Positions 15,589-24,304 are shown, numbered from the stretch's first letter. The stretch is 33,672 nt of DNA from Chlorobium sp. (GCA_028280025.1 JANQMO010000053.1:1-33672), one strand, 5' to 3'. Notes: a model not told the origin generated them from the sequence alone. Made by a program: numbers and translations.

Positions 15589-17286
15589 TTGAAAACAGCA
15601 ATCATGCGTACACTCTTCACCTTTCTTCTCTCGGCTTTTATTCTTGTTACAGCGTTGACCGGCTGCTCGAGCACGCCTCAGGAACACCGTTCAAACCATA
15701 TTACGGTTGCAATCGACGGTGACTTCGACTACCTGAACCCGCTGCTTATACAGCTTTCCCTTTCCAGGGAAGTCTGTACGCAGATATTCCCGCCGCTGAC
15801 AAAGCCAACCTACGATGCCCGGAAAGGCATGATCGAGTTCAGGCCAAATGCCGCCGAAAGCTGGGAATTCAGCGACGACGGCATGAAAGCGGTTTTTCAT
15901 CTCAAGAAAAACACCGTTTGGGAGGATGGCGTACCGCTGACCGCTCATGACTACAAATTCTCCTACCAGCTGTACGCCAATCCGGCAATCGCGAGCACGC
16001 GGCAGGATTACCTTGACGACCTGCTGCTCGACGAAAACGGCCGGATCGACTTTGAAAACGGCGTCATGACACCTGATGACCATACACTCGTCCTCCGGTT
16101 CAACAAACCGATGGCCGAGGCAATTATACTCGATCACTTTAACGATCTCATGCCTGTAGCAAAACACATTTTTGAGTCCATTCCGCCTGACGAGATTCGC
16201 ATGCGGGCCTCTGAAACCCCCATCGTCGGCGCCGGTCCTTTCAAAGTCAAAGAATGGCTCCGGCAGCAGAGACTCGTCCTCGCGTCAAATGCGGCATCAA
16301 CACTGCCGCACCCGGCTGTCACAGAGAATCTGAGCTTCATTGTCGTTCCGGAGTATACAACACGGCTCGCCATGCTCAAGTCGCGTCAGATCGACGCGAT
16401 GATCTCGGCGGGAGGAATCAATCCCAAAGATCTGGGGGAACTGAAGCTCTCAAACCCTGACATTGCTGTCAAACCGGTCAAAAACCGGTATTTCGACAGC
16501 ATAGTCTGGCTGACGATCGATGGCGAGGCCTACAGAAACGGCAAGCAAATCAAGCCCAACGTGTTCTTCGGAGACAAAAAAGTCCGCCAGGCCATGACCT
16601 ATGCCATAGACCGCCAGGCGATCATTGACGGTTTCATGGGACCTGAACACGCAGCTATCGTCAACAGCTCCCTTTCCCCGGCTTACGAGGCCATCGCCAA
16701 CCGTTCGCTGCCGCCGTATTCCTACGATCCCAAACAAGCGGAATCGCTCCTCAGGGAAGCGGGATGGGAACCGGGACCCGACGGCATCATGCAAAAAAAC
16801 GGCAGAAAGTTCTCCATTTCTCTTGCCGCACAGGCAGGCAATCCCCGCAGGAACTACGCAGCCACGATCATCCAGCAGAATCTCCGGGAAATAGGCATTG
16901 ACTGTGACATACGAATAGACGAGAAACTTGTCTTCAACAAAAGCCAGAACGAGTTCCGTTACGACGCGGCCCTGTCCGGGCTGGCGGCCGAAACCCTGCC
17001 GTTCCAGCTTATTATCTGGGGCTCCGATTTTGAAAACCGGCCGTTCAACTCGTCGGCCTTTCGCCACGCGGAACTGGACAGCGTCATCAGCAGACTGAGC
17101 TCCCCCCTGGCGAAAGGAGAAAGCCTCGCCCTGTGGAAGCGCTACCAGGCCATACTCCATGAAGAACAGCCGAGAACGTTCCTCTACTACTATGACGAAC
17201 TCGAGGGATTCAACCGCAGGGTAAAAAACGTCGAGGTCAACCTGCTTTCAACGCTCTACAACGCATATGACTGGAAGCTGGAATAA
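15589..17286 (+). CDS. Peptide/solute ABC transporter substrate-binding lipoprotein (SBP family 5)
   Basis: This 565-residue protein belongs to the extracellular family 5 (oligopeptide/dipeptide/nickel-binding) proteins. It has a hydrophobic signal (about 6-23) and a lipobox LTGC with acceptor Cys26, so it is a lipoprotein. Family features include DYLNPLLIQLS, AESWEFSDDGMKAVFHLKKNTVWEDG (about 85-110), LTAHDYKFSYQL and VRQAMTYAIDRQAIIDGF. The start is a TTG with AGGAA about 9 bases upstream; an ATG at 15604 also gives a good signal peptide. No permease or ATPase genes are adjacent, so it is an orphan binding protein whose ligand is unknown. It is probably co-transcribed with the deacetylase gene before it. 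Confidence 0.9.
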   Translation: MKTAIMRTLFTFLLSAFILVTALTGCSSTPQEHRSNHITVAIDGDFDYLNPLLIQLSLSREVCTQIFPPLTKPTYDARKGMIEFRPNAAESWEFSDDGMKAVFHLKKNTVWEDGVPLTAHDYKFSYQLYANPAIASTRQDYLDDLLLDENGRIDFENGVMTPDDHTLVLRFNKPMAEAIILDHFNDLMPVAKHIFESIPPDEIRMRASETPIVGAGPFKVKEWLRQQRLVLASNAASTLPHPAVTENLSFIVVPEYTTRLAMLKSRQIDAMISAGGINPKDLGELKLSNPDIAVKPVKNRYFDSIVWLTIDGEAYRNGKQIKPNVFFGDKKVRQAMTYAIDRQAIIDGFMGPEHAAIVNSSLSPAYEAIANRSLPPYSYDPKQAESLLREAGWEPGPDGIMQKNGRKFSISLAAQAGNPRRNYAATIIQQNLREIGIDCDIRIDEKLVFNKSQNEFRYDAALSGLAAETLPFQLIIWGSDFENRPFNSSAFRHAELDSVISRLSSPLAKGESLALWKRYQAILHEEQPRTFLYYYDELEGFNRRVKNVEVNLLSTLYNAYDWKLE

Positions 17287-17300
17287 CCTTGCGCTACACA

Positions 17301-17328
17301 TTGGTCATCGTGTCATTTTTACTATATT
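17301..17328 (+). promoter_or_regulatory. Candidate sigma-70-type promoter for bchFCX
   Basis: TTGGTC (17301-17306) and TATATT (17323-17328) are 16 bases apart in the 84-base gap before bchF. The strand and position suit transcription of the three-gene bacteriochlorophyll operon. Only hexamer resemblance supports it. Confidence 0.4.
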
Positions 17329-17370
17329 CATGAACTTTTTTTAATCCTGAAGTACAACAGAAACAGAGGA

Positions 17371-17838
17371 ATGCCCCGATATACTCCGGAACAGCTCGCT
17401 AAACGAAACGCATCCGTCTGGACTACGGTCCAGGGAATTCTCGCCCCCATACAGTTTGTTATTTTCATAGCCGGTCTTGCCGTGACGCTCATGTACAAAA
17501 CAGGGACAGGTATCGATAATTTCGCCTGGGTCACTGTTTTCGTGATTCTCAAAACCATAATCTTTATGGTGATCTTTGTCACGGGGGCATTTTTTGAGAA
17601 AGATGTATTCGACGAATATGTCTTTGCTCCCGAGTTTTTCTGGGAAGATGTCGGCAGCACAATCGCCATCGTCATCCACCTGTCCTATTTCGTCCTGTTC
17701 TACATGGGCCTTGACGAAACGGTGCTTATCTGGACGGCTCTCCTCGCCTATCTGAGCTACCTGGTAAACGCGGCACAGTTCCTGATCCGGCTCATCATCG
17801 AGAAACGTCACGCAAGCAAAACGGCCAACGCAACCTGA
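17371..17838 (+). CDS. bchF: 3-vinyl bacteriochlorophyllide hydratase
   Basis: It hydrates the C-3 vinyl group of (bacterio)chlorophyllide to the 1-hydroxyethyl group at the membrane. The 155-residue protein starts with the family signature RYTPEQLAKRNASVWTTVQ and ILAPIQFVIF, and has about four hydrophobic segments (about 21-41, 51-72, 90-113, 116-140). Green sulfur bacteria have two such hydratases, BchF and BchV. Adjacency to bchC and bchX, both bacteriochlorophyll a genes, argues for BchF. A purine-rich AGAGGA touches the ATG, closer than usual for a ribosome site. bchC starts 17 bases downstream, so they form one operon. Confidence 0.9.
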   Translation: MPRYTPEQLAKRNASVWTTVQGILAPIQFVIFIAGLAVTLMYKTGTGIDNFAWVTVFVILKTIIFMVIFVTGAFFEKDVFDEYVFAPEFFWEDVGSTIAIVIHLSYFVLFYMGLDETVLIWTALLAYLSYLVNAAQFLIRLIIEKRHASKTANAT

Positions 17839-17855
17839 AGGAACCTATTCCTCTT

Positions 17856-18839
17856 ATGCAAGCACAAGCGATCGTCTTCACCGGTGTCCGACAGATAGAG
17901 GTAAAAAACGTCACATTGAAACCTGTGACCCCAACCGATGTCATGATAGAAACCTTCTGGTCATCGATCAGCACCGGTACCGAGAAAATGGCGTTCGAGG
18001 GCCTCATACCTTCCCCGCCCTTTATCTTCCCGTTTATACCGGGATACGAAACGGTAGGCAGGATCATCCAGGTCGGAGAACACGTCAACGAAAGCCTCCT
18101 GGGCAAATACGCCTATATTGCCGGCTCTTTCGGCTATGAAGACGTCAATGCCGCGTTCGGCGGCGCATCACAGTATGTCGTCTGCCCGGTGGAGAGCATC
18201 ACCGTTCTCGACGAAGTCGACGACCCGAAATGCGGCATCGCGCTGCCGCTTGGTGCAACCGCAATCCATTTCATGGACCTTGCCGACGTTGCCGGAAAAA
18301 AAGTCCTTGTTCTCGGGCAGGGTGCCGTCGGCATTCTTGCCGTTCAGCTCGCCAAACATATGGGAGCCAGCCTTGTCGCAGCCACCGAACCACACCAGAA
18401 CCGCCTCGACTACTCTTCAGCCGACCTGAAAGTCAACCCTTCGACCCAGGATGTCTCCGCCGCATTTGCCGGCTATGAATTCGATGTCATGATCGACAGC
18501 ACCGGCGTCATGAACGCGATAGAAACCGGTTTACGCTTCATGAAGTTCCACGGAAAAGTGATTTTCGGAGGATATTACCAACGGATCAACATCGACTACT
18601 CACAGGCATTCGACAAGGAACTTTCGTTCATTGCTGCTCGCCAATGGGCCAAAGGCGACCTCCTTCGCGTCAGGGAACTGATCAGGGATAACAGGCTGCA
18701 TGCCAAAAAGATATTTACGCACAGCCACCCGGTCGAAGGGGATCTGAAAGAGGCATACCGCGTGGCATTCAACAATCCTGACTGCCTGAAAATGGTTCTT
18801 CACTGGAAAGGACCGGGGGAAGACAAGCCGGCAGCATGA
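17856..18839 (+). CDS. bchC: 3-(1-hydroxyethyl) bacteriochlorophyllide a dehydrogenase
   Basis: It oxidises the C-3 hydroxyethyl group to the acetyl group in bacteriochlorophyll a synthesis. The 327-residue protein is an alcohol-dehydrogenase-like enzyme: an N-terminal GroES-like part containing SSISTGTEKMAFEG (36-49) and IPGYETVGRI (61-70), then a Rossmann part with VLVLGQGAVGILAVQLAKH (150-168). STGTE and GYETVG are typical of BchC. Length matches the family (about 310-330). AAGGA lies upstream of the ATG. Its stop overlaps the bchX start (ATGA), giving tight coupling to the reductase subunit that acts just before it in the pathway. Confidence 0.95.
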   Translation: MQAQAIVFTGVRQIEVKNVTLKPVTPTDVMIETFWSSISTGTEKMAFEGLIPSPPFIFPFIPGYETVGRIIQVGEHVNESLLGKYAYIAGSFGYEDVNAAFGGASQYVVCPVESITVLDEVDDPKCGIALPLGATAIHFMDLADVAGKKVLVLGQGAVGILAVQLAKHMGASLVAATEPHQNRLDYSSADLKVNPSTQDVSAAFAGYEFDVMIDSTGVMNAIETGLRFMKFHGKVIFGGYYQRINIDYSQAFDKELSFIAARQWAKGDLLRVRELIRDNRLHAKKIFTHSHPVEGDLKEAYRVAFNNPDCLKMVLHWKGPGEDKPAA

Positions 18840-19945
18840 ACCCCCGCACCATAGCCATATACGGAAAAGGAGGTATCGGAAAAAGCTTTACGACAACCAA
18901 CCTCAGCGCGACGTTTTCTCTCATGGGAAAAAAAGTGCTGCAGCTTGGCTGTGACCCGAAGCATGATTCGACAACGTCTCTTTTCGGAGGCGTCTCACTG
19001 CCCACCGTCACGGAAGTCTTCGCTGAAAAAAACGCGCACAACGAAGAGATCCGGATTCCCGATATCGTCTTCAGAAGAACTGTTCCGGATTTTCCGCAGC
19101 CTATGTACGGTGTGGAACTCGGCGGGCCGCAGGTTGGGCGAGGATGCGGCGGCAGAGGGATCATTTCCGGCTTCGACGTCCTTGAAAACCTGGGTCTTTT
19201 TTCATGGAATATCGACATTATCCTGATGGATTTCCTCGGTGACGTGGTCTGCGGCGGTTTCGCAACACCGCTGGCCCGCTCGCTCAGCGAAGAGGTCATC
19301 CTGCTTACGACCAACGACCGCCAGTCCATCTTCACGGCCAACAACATCTGCCAGGCAAACAACTACTTTCAAAGCGTCGGAGGGGAATCGAAACTGCTCG
19401 GCATCATCATCAACCGTGACGACGGCAGCGGTATCGCCGAAAACTATGCCGAAGCCGCGGGAATCAATGTGCTGATGAAACTCCCTTACAATCCGGAAGC
19501 AAGAGACAAGGACGACAGCTTCGATTTTGCCGTACGCATACCCGAAATCGGTGAACAGTTCCGGAAGCTTGCATCAGATATTCTCGAAAGAAAAATAACC
19601 CCCTGCAAGACGGCCGGACTTGACTTCAGAACCTTCGTGAAGCTTTTCGGGGACGTCAGCCATACCCGCCCGCTTCCCGCCACGGAAGACGAACTCAGGG
19701 GAAACAGACAACAGCAGCCCGTTGAACCGGCAGCCGATACAACTGGCGGCACATCGGAATACGCACAACTCCTCTCCCTCATCGATCGCCTCGATGAAAC
19801 AGAGCAGGATATCTACCGCCTGATCGAAAGAGACAAAAAAACCCTCTCCGAAGCCGCCGACCTGAAAGGCATCAGCGAACCCGAAGCCCGAAAGCTCCTC
19901 GCCTCGGCAAGAACAAAGCTCAGGAAGATGTTTTTTAGTTTGTAA
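18836..19945 (+). CDS. bchX: Chlorophyllide a reductase iron protein subunit, with C-terminal helix-turn-helix-like extension
   Basis: BchX is the nitrogenase-NifH-like ATPase that passes electrons to BchYZ, which reduces ring B of chlorophyllide to give a bacteriochlorin. Walker A YGKGGIGKS (9-17), the switch region with GCDPKHDST (38-46), and the two Cys ligands of the shared 4Fe-4S cluster (Cys104 in GRGCGGRG, Cys139 in GDVVCGGF) are intact. The protein has 369 residues, about 35 longer than purple-bacterial BchX. After about residue 283 come a polar Gln/Pro/Gly linker and a helical end (318-366) resembling sigma-70 region 4: ETEQDIYRLIERD, LKGISEPEARKLL, ASARTKLRKM. Partner genes bchY and bchZ are not in the window. 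It overlaps bchC by 4 bases and converges on typA. Confidence 0.95.
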   Translation: MNPRTIAIYGKGGIGKSFTTTNLSATFSLMGKKVLQLGCDPKHDSTTSLFGGVSLPTVTEVFAEKNAHNEEIRIPDIVFRRTVPDFPQPMYGVELGGPQVGRGCGGRGIISGFDVLENLGLFSWNIDIILMDFLGDVVCGGFATPLARSLSEEVILLTTNDRQSIFTANNICQANNYFQSVGGESKLLGIIINRDDGSGIAENYAEAAGINVLMKLPYNPEARDKDDSFDFAVRIPEIGEQFRKLASDILERKITPCKTAGLDFRTFVKLFGDVSHTRPLPATEDELRGNRQQQPVEPAADTTGGTSEYAQLLSLIDRLDETEQDIYRLIERDKKTLSEAADLKGISEPEARKLLASARTKLRKMFFSL

Positions 19946-20080
19946 GTCAGTGAATCGTGATTCGTAAATCGTGATTGGTGGAGGGGTAATAGGTAATTGA
20001 CACGTAGCACATTTTCAATCCTTTCTTGTCGCTTGAATCTTCGCTCTTCCAATTCACCATTCACGATTCACGAATCCCCC
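19946..20080. repeat. Inverted heptamer-periodic tracts between bchX and typA
   Basis: The left tract (19950-19983) reads GTGAATC, GTGATTC, GTAAATC, GTGATTG, GTGGAGG; a short GGTAATA/GGTAATT pair follows. The right tract (20053-20079) reads ATTCACC, ATTCACG, ATTCACG, AATCCCC. Arms 19960-19982 and 20053-20075 are complementary at about 20 of 23 positions, so either transcript could fold into a long stem around a 70-base loop. No gene and no classical T-run terminator are seen. Confidence 0.7.
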
Positions 20081-20081
20081 C

Positions 20082-21908
20082 TCACGCCTTCGCTCTCTTC
20101 GCTGCCTTGGCTCTCTGGTTCGAGTCCAGAATTCTCTTTCGTATCCTGATCGACGCCGGTGTCACTTCGACCAGTTCGTCGTCATTGATAAAGTTAAGCG
20201 CCTGTTCGAGCGTCAGTATTTTCGGCGGAGTAAGACGGATCGCCTCATCGGCGCCTGACGAACGCATGTTGGTCAGCTTTTTTGTTTTGCAGACATTGAG
20301 CGTGATATCGAACTCCCTCGTTGATTCGCCAACAACCATGCCCTCATACACTTTCGTATTCGGCCCGATAAAAAACGTTCCACGGTCTTCAAGGCTTGCA
20401 ATCGCATAGGCGACCGAGGCGCCGTTCTCGCCGCTGACAAGCGCTCCTGTCTCCCTGGCGGGAAGCTTTCCTTTAAACGGCTGGTAATCATGGAAAACAT
20501 GGGACAGCATCCCTTCCCCTTTCGTGTCGGTCGTGAACTCCTGGCTGTAACCGATCAAGCCCCGCGTCGGGATATCGAACTCCAGCCGGACCATGCCACC
20601 CTTGAGCGTTTCCATATGCTTCATTTCTGCCTTTCGCCGCCCCATCTTTTCGATCACGACGCCGTTGTACTCGTCAGGCACATCGATCGTTACATGCTCG
20701 ACAGGCTCGAGGAGCGTACCGTCTTCAGCTTCGCGTGTTATAACCTGGGGCCTGGATATCGCAAGCTCAAATCCTTCGCGGCGCATGTTCTCGATCAATA
20801 CCGACAGGTGCAGTTCTCCGCGCCCCGAAACCCTGAACGTATCGGCGCTTTCAGTCTCCTCAACTTTCAGGGCAACATTGGTCATTACTTCCTTGAAGAG
20901 CCTTTCGCGAATTTTCCTGCTGGTCACTTCCTTTCCTTCAAGCCCTGCAAACGGCGAATCGTTGACCGAAAACAGCATCGACAGCGTCGGTTTGCTGATC
21001 TCAAACGAAGCAATCGGCTCCGGCCTCGATTCTGCGGCAAGCGTTTCTCCGACATTGACGTCCGCTATCCCCGAAATCGCTACGATGTCGCCCGAAACAG
21101 CCTCCCTCTTCTCGACACGGTGCGTCATATCGAACGTGAACAGTTTCGCAACGCTGCCTTTACTGAGCACACCATCTTCTGTCACGATCGCAAGAGGGTC
21201 GCCAGGATGCACTTTTCCCCGCTGAATCCTGCCGACTGCAATCTTGCCGAGGTAGTCACTGTAATCGAGTGTCGTAACCAGCATCTGGAAATCATCCTGA
21301 TCGTCGTATACAGGACAGGGAATTTCCCTGAGGATCATGTCGAGCAGGAGGCTCATGTCGCCGTCCTCGTCGCTCATCGACATTTTGGCTATGCCAAACT
21401 TGGCGGAAGTATAGATATAGGGAAAATCAAGCTGATCCTCGTCGGCACCGAGAGCTATGAACAGGTCGAGAACCTGGTCGTGAACATGTTCCGGATCGGC
21501 CTGGGGGCGATCGATCTTGTTGATGACGACAACCGGCTTGAGTTTCAGTTCAAGCGCTTTACGCAATACGAATTTTGTCTGGGGCATAGGCCCTTCGAAG
21601 GCGTCGACAAGAAGCAGCACGCCATCGACCATCTTGAGTATACGCTCCACCTCCCCGCCGAAATCGGCATGTCCCGGCGTATCGACAATATTGATCTTGC
21701 AATCCCTGTATATCGTCGCAGCATTTTTAGACAAAATGGTGATCCCGCGCTCTTTTTCCTGAGGATTGGAATCCAGTACACGTGCATCGACCTGCTGGTT
21801 TTCCCTGAACACCCCGGTCCGGCGGAAAATTGCATCGACCAGCGTTGTCTTCCCGTGATCAACGTGAGCAATGATAGCTATATTGCGGATATTCTGTTTG
21901 GTGCTCAT
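20082..21908 (-). CDS. typA: Ribosome-associated translational GTPase TypA/BipA
   Basis: TypA/BipA is an EF-G-like GTPase that acts on the ribosome in stress adaptation and 50S assembly. The 608-residue length is typical. Its G motifs are AHVDHGKT (14-21), RGITI (54-58) for G2, DTPGH (76-80) and NKID (130-133). The family's C-terminal region appears as RGLIGYSQEFTTDTKGEGML and HVFHDYQPFKG, followed by the TypA-specific end (KKLTNMRSSG, LTPPKILTLEQAL). ATG at 21908 is the natural start. It is convergent with bchX and divergent from the hemX-like gene, so it is a single-gene unit. A long plus-strand ORF opposite it is a codon-bias shadow. Confidence 0.97.
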   Translation of the reverse strand: MSTKQNIRNIAIIAHVDHGKTTLVDAIFRRTGVFRENQQVDARVLDSNPQEKERGITILSKNAATIYRDCKINIVDTPGHADFGGEVERILKMVDGVLLLVDAFEGPMPQTKFVLRKALELKLKPVVVINKIDRPQADPEHVHDQVLDLFIALGADEDQLDFPYIYTSAKFGIAKMSMSDEDGDMSLLLDMILREIPCPVYDDQDDFQMLVTTLDYSDYLGKIAVGRIQRGKVHPGDPLAIVTEDGVLSKGSVAKLFTFDMTHRVEKREAVSGDIVAISGIADVNVGETLAAESRPEPIASFEISKPTLSMLFSVNDSPFAGLEGKEVTSRKIRERLFKEVMTNVALKVEETESADTFRVSGRGELHLSVLIENMRREGFELAISRPQVITREAEDGTLLEPVEHVTIDVPDEYNGVVIEKMGRRKAEMKHMETLKGGMVRLEFDIPTRGLIGYSQEFTTDTKGEGMLSHVFHDYQPFKGKLPARETGALVSGENGASVAYAIASLEDRGTFFIGPNTKVYEGMVVGESTREFDITLNVCKTKKLTNMRSSGADEAIRLTPPKILTLEQALNFINDDELVEVTPASIRIRKRILDSNQRAKAAKRAKA

Positions 21909-22040
21909 CTTTTTGGTGGCAAATCGTTATCTTTTGTTACAGCCCGGGCGAATATACATTTTTTTCACGACTCTGCTTCAGATCATGTGACATCGCTTCA
22001 GATGATTTGCATTCACTCGTCATGATCCCGAAAGATATCA

Positions 22041-22886
22041 ATGGACAACGTTCTCTTCAGCCATATGCTCCACCCGATACTGACCGGTACGGTATCGCTG
22101 CTCTATATCGTTACCCTCATTCTTTACGGAGGCGATTTTTTCCGGGGAAACGCGTTTGCGAAAACCTATAAACAGCCGGCACTGATCGTCACGATCGTCA
22201 GCCATATTGCCTACATCGGTTTTCTCACCGCCCCTGAAGGGTACCTTATGAACTATTCAAGCGCCATGCTTATGACCATGGTTGCTTTGACGCTGGCTGT
22301 GACCTATATGTTTATCGAGTTCACAACCAAAACCGATAAAACCGGCTTTTTCATTCTCTCCTTTTCAGCCGGGGCGGAGATCATATCGTCGTTCTTTTTT
22401 CTCTCAGCAACCGGAGAAGGACCGACATTCAGCGGATTCGGCATAGGCGTTCACCTTCTGTCGGCCATTTTCAGTTTCAGCTCCATTGCCATTGCGGGCT
22501 TGTACAGCTTCCTCTACCTCCTCTTGTTCCGGCAGATCAAGAACAACAAGTTCGGTTTTCTCTTCGAAAACCTTCCCAACCTCGAAGTGCTCGAGCAGCT
22601 TATCCGCCATGCCGTTGCGTTCGGGTTCCTGTTTCTGTCCATGACCATTTTTGCAGGCATTATCGGCACGATCCAGACATCGGAAGTCATCAACCTTTTT
22701 GAAACAAGGCTTCTCGTCCTCTTCGTCATCTGGCTCTGTTACGGCATCAGCCTTTTCATCAAGAAACTGTTCGGCTGGGACACGTTCCACATGGCATACC
22801 TGCTTATCGTGCTTTTTGTCGTGATCACGATCCTGATCATCCTGATGAGCATTTATTCGCCAACCTTTCACAGCACAAGCTTTTAG
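22041..22886 (+). CDS. HemX/CcsA-like cytochrome c assembly family membrane protein
   Basis: This 281-residue polytopic protein has about eight hydrophobic spans and falls in the CcsA/CcmF/HemX group. GVHLLSAIFSFSSIAIAGLYSFLYLLL (about 136-162) resembles the conserved His-bearing segment near the haem site. In Bacillus, hemX lies next to hemA and lowers the level of glutamyl-tRNA reductase. Here the gene directly precedes hemA on the same strand (109-base gap). CcsA homologues in turn handle haem for cytochrome c maturation. I cannot decide between a HemA-modulating and a haem-handling role. The typical tryptophan-rich WWD signature of true CcsA proteins is not evident, which favours HemX. 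The ATG has only a weak ribosome site. Confidence 0.8.
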   Translation: MDNVLFSHMLHPILTGTVSLLYIVTLILYGGDFFRGNAFAKTYKQPALIVTIVSHIAYIGFLTAPEGYLMNYSSAMLMTMVALTLAVTYMFIEFTTKTDKTGFFILSFSAGAEIISSFFFLSATGEGPTFSGFGIGVHLLSAIFSFSSIAIAGLYSFLYLLLFRQIKNNKFGFLFENLPNLEVLEQLIRHAVAFGFLFLSMTIFAGIIGTIQTSEVINLFETRLLVLFVIWLCYGISLFIKKLFGWDTFHMAYLLIVLFVVITILIILMSIYSPTFHSTSF

Positions 22887-22897
22887 AGTCCGTTAGT

Positions 22898-22925
22898 TTG
22901 ATATTTGTGCCTTTTGCGGTATATT
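22898..22925 (+). promoter_or_regulatory. Candidate promoter for hemACD
   Basis: TTGATA (22898-22903) and TATATT (22920-22925) are spaced by 16 bases, about 70 bases upstream of the hemA ATG. This would let hemACD be transcribed independently of the hemX-like gene. Support is sequence resemblance only. Confidence 0.42.
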
Positions 22926-22995
22926 TAGCAACTTCTGACGATATACGGTAAAAAGCGGCATCCTGTTTTCAGGCAAGCAACCAAACTGCTACAAC

Positions 22996-24276
22996 ATGAA
23001 CATTATTTCAGTCGGTGTCAATCACAAATCTGCACCTATTGAAATCCGTGAACGGGTCTCCCTCCCGGAAGACCAGGCAAAGGCATTTCTCCGCAACCTG
23101 ATAGACGACGGACTGGCTCAGGAAGCCATGGTACTGTCAACATGCAACAGGACAGAACTGTATGTCGTACCGGCAATGCCCGAAGTGGACTGCCGCTACA
23201 TGAAAGACTACCTCATCGCCTTCAAGAACGCCCATAACGAAGTCAGGCACGAACATTTCTTCAATCGCTTCTACTGCAACACCGCAAGACACCTTTTTGA
23301 AGTTGCAAGCGCCGTCGACTCGCTGATACTCGGTGAAGGACAGATTCTCGGCCAGGTCAAGGAAGGTTACAGAATCGCCGTAGAAGTCCAGTCGGCAGGC
23401 ATCCTCCTGACCCGTCTCTGCCACACCGCGTTCAGTGTCGCGAAAAAAGTCAAGACCAAGACCAAGATCATGGAAGGCGCGGTCTCGGTAAGTTACGCAG
23501 CGGTTGAACTGGCGCAGAAGATATTCTCCAATCTCTCGATGAAAAAGATTCTCCTCATCGGCGCCGGAGAAACGGGAGAACTGGCAGCCAAGCACATGTT
23601 CCAGAAAAACGCAAGGAATATCGTCATAACCAACCGGACACTTTCCAAGGCGGAAGCTCTTGCCGAAGAACTCGGCACGAACCAGGTCCTTCCCTACGAA
23701 ACCTACAAGGAACACCTTCACGAATTCGATATCATCATAACGGCCGTCAGCATCAAGGATTACGTTCTCAAGGAACCGGAACTCCAGCAGAGCATGCAGA
23801 AACGAAGGCTGAAACCGGTCATCATCCTCGATCTCGGCCTTCCCCGAAATGTCGATCCCGAAATAGGCAAGCTCAAGAACATGTTCCTCAAGGATATCGA
23901 CGACCTTAAGCATATCATCGATAAAAACCTTGAGTTGAGACGGGCGGAACTGCCGAAGGTCCAGAAAATAATCAACGAAGAGCTGATCGGGTTCGCCCGC
24001 TGGATCAATACCCTGAAAGTCCGTCCCACTATTGTCGATCTTCAATCGAAATTCATCAATATCAAGGAAAAAGAACTTGAACGGTTCCGCTACAAGGTCA
24101 GTGAAGAAGAGTTGAAGCGAATGGAACGGCTGACCGACAGAATTCTGAAAAAAATCCTGCACCACCCGATCAAGATGCTCAAGGCCCCGGTTGACACTGC
24201 CGATAACATTCCCAGCAAGGTCAATCTTGTCAGAAATATTTTTGACCTTGAAGAACAGAATCAACGCTCCAAGTAA
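22996..24276 (+). CDS. hemA: Glutamyl-tRNA reductase
   Basis: It reduces glutamyl-tRNA(Glu) with NADPH to glutamate-1-semialdehyde, the first committed step of the C5 tetrapyrrole pathway used by green sulfur bacteria. The 426-residue protein opens with VGVNHKSAPIEIRER and has the nucleophile Cys50 in LSTCNRTELY. SLILGEGQILGQV (109-121), the NADPH-binding LLIGAGETGELAAKH (186-200) and the C-terminal dimerisation helix region (about 310-426) follow. Length is typical (410-450). It is followed after 28 bases by hemC and then hemD, and preceded by the hemX-like gene. A long ORF on the opposite strand is a shadow. Confidence 0.97.
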   Translation: MNIISVGVNHKSAPIEIRERVSLPEDQAKAFLRNLIDDGLAQEAMVLSTCNRTELYVVPAMPEVDCRYMKDYLIAFKNAHNEVRHEHFFNRFYCNTARHLFEVASAVDSLILGEGQILGQVKEGYRIAVEVQSAGILLTRLCHTAFSVAKKVKTKTKIMEGAVSVSYAAVELAQKIFSNLSMKKILLIGAGETGELAAKHMFQKNARNIVITNRTLSKAEALAEELGTNQVLPYETYKEHLHEFDIIITAVSIKDYVLKEPELQQSMQKRRLKPVIILDLGLPRNVDPEIGKLKNMFLKDIDDLKHIIDKNLELRRAELPKVQKIINEELIGFARWINTLKVRPTIVDLQSKFINIKEKELERFRYKVSEEELKRMERLTDRILKKILHHPIKMLKAPVDTADNIPSKVNLVRNIFDLEEQNQRSK

Positions 24277-24304
24277 TCAGTCATAACGCTAATCAGTAAC
24301 CGCA

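Noticed and set aside
20490..22025. Long plus-strand ORF (511 codons) opposite typA
   Set aside because: It lies fully antisense to a textbook TypA and has no family features; long antisense frames arise from the codon bias of the real gene.
23137..24264. Long minus-strand ORF (375 codons) opposite hemA
   Set aside because: It is antisense to an intact hemA with every motif present, and the translation has no recognisable domain.
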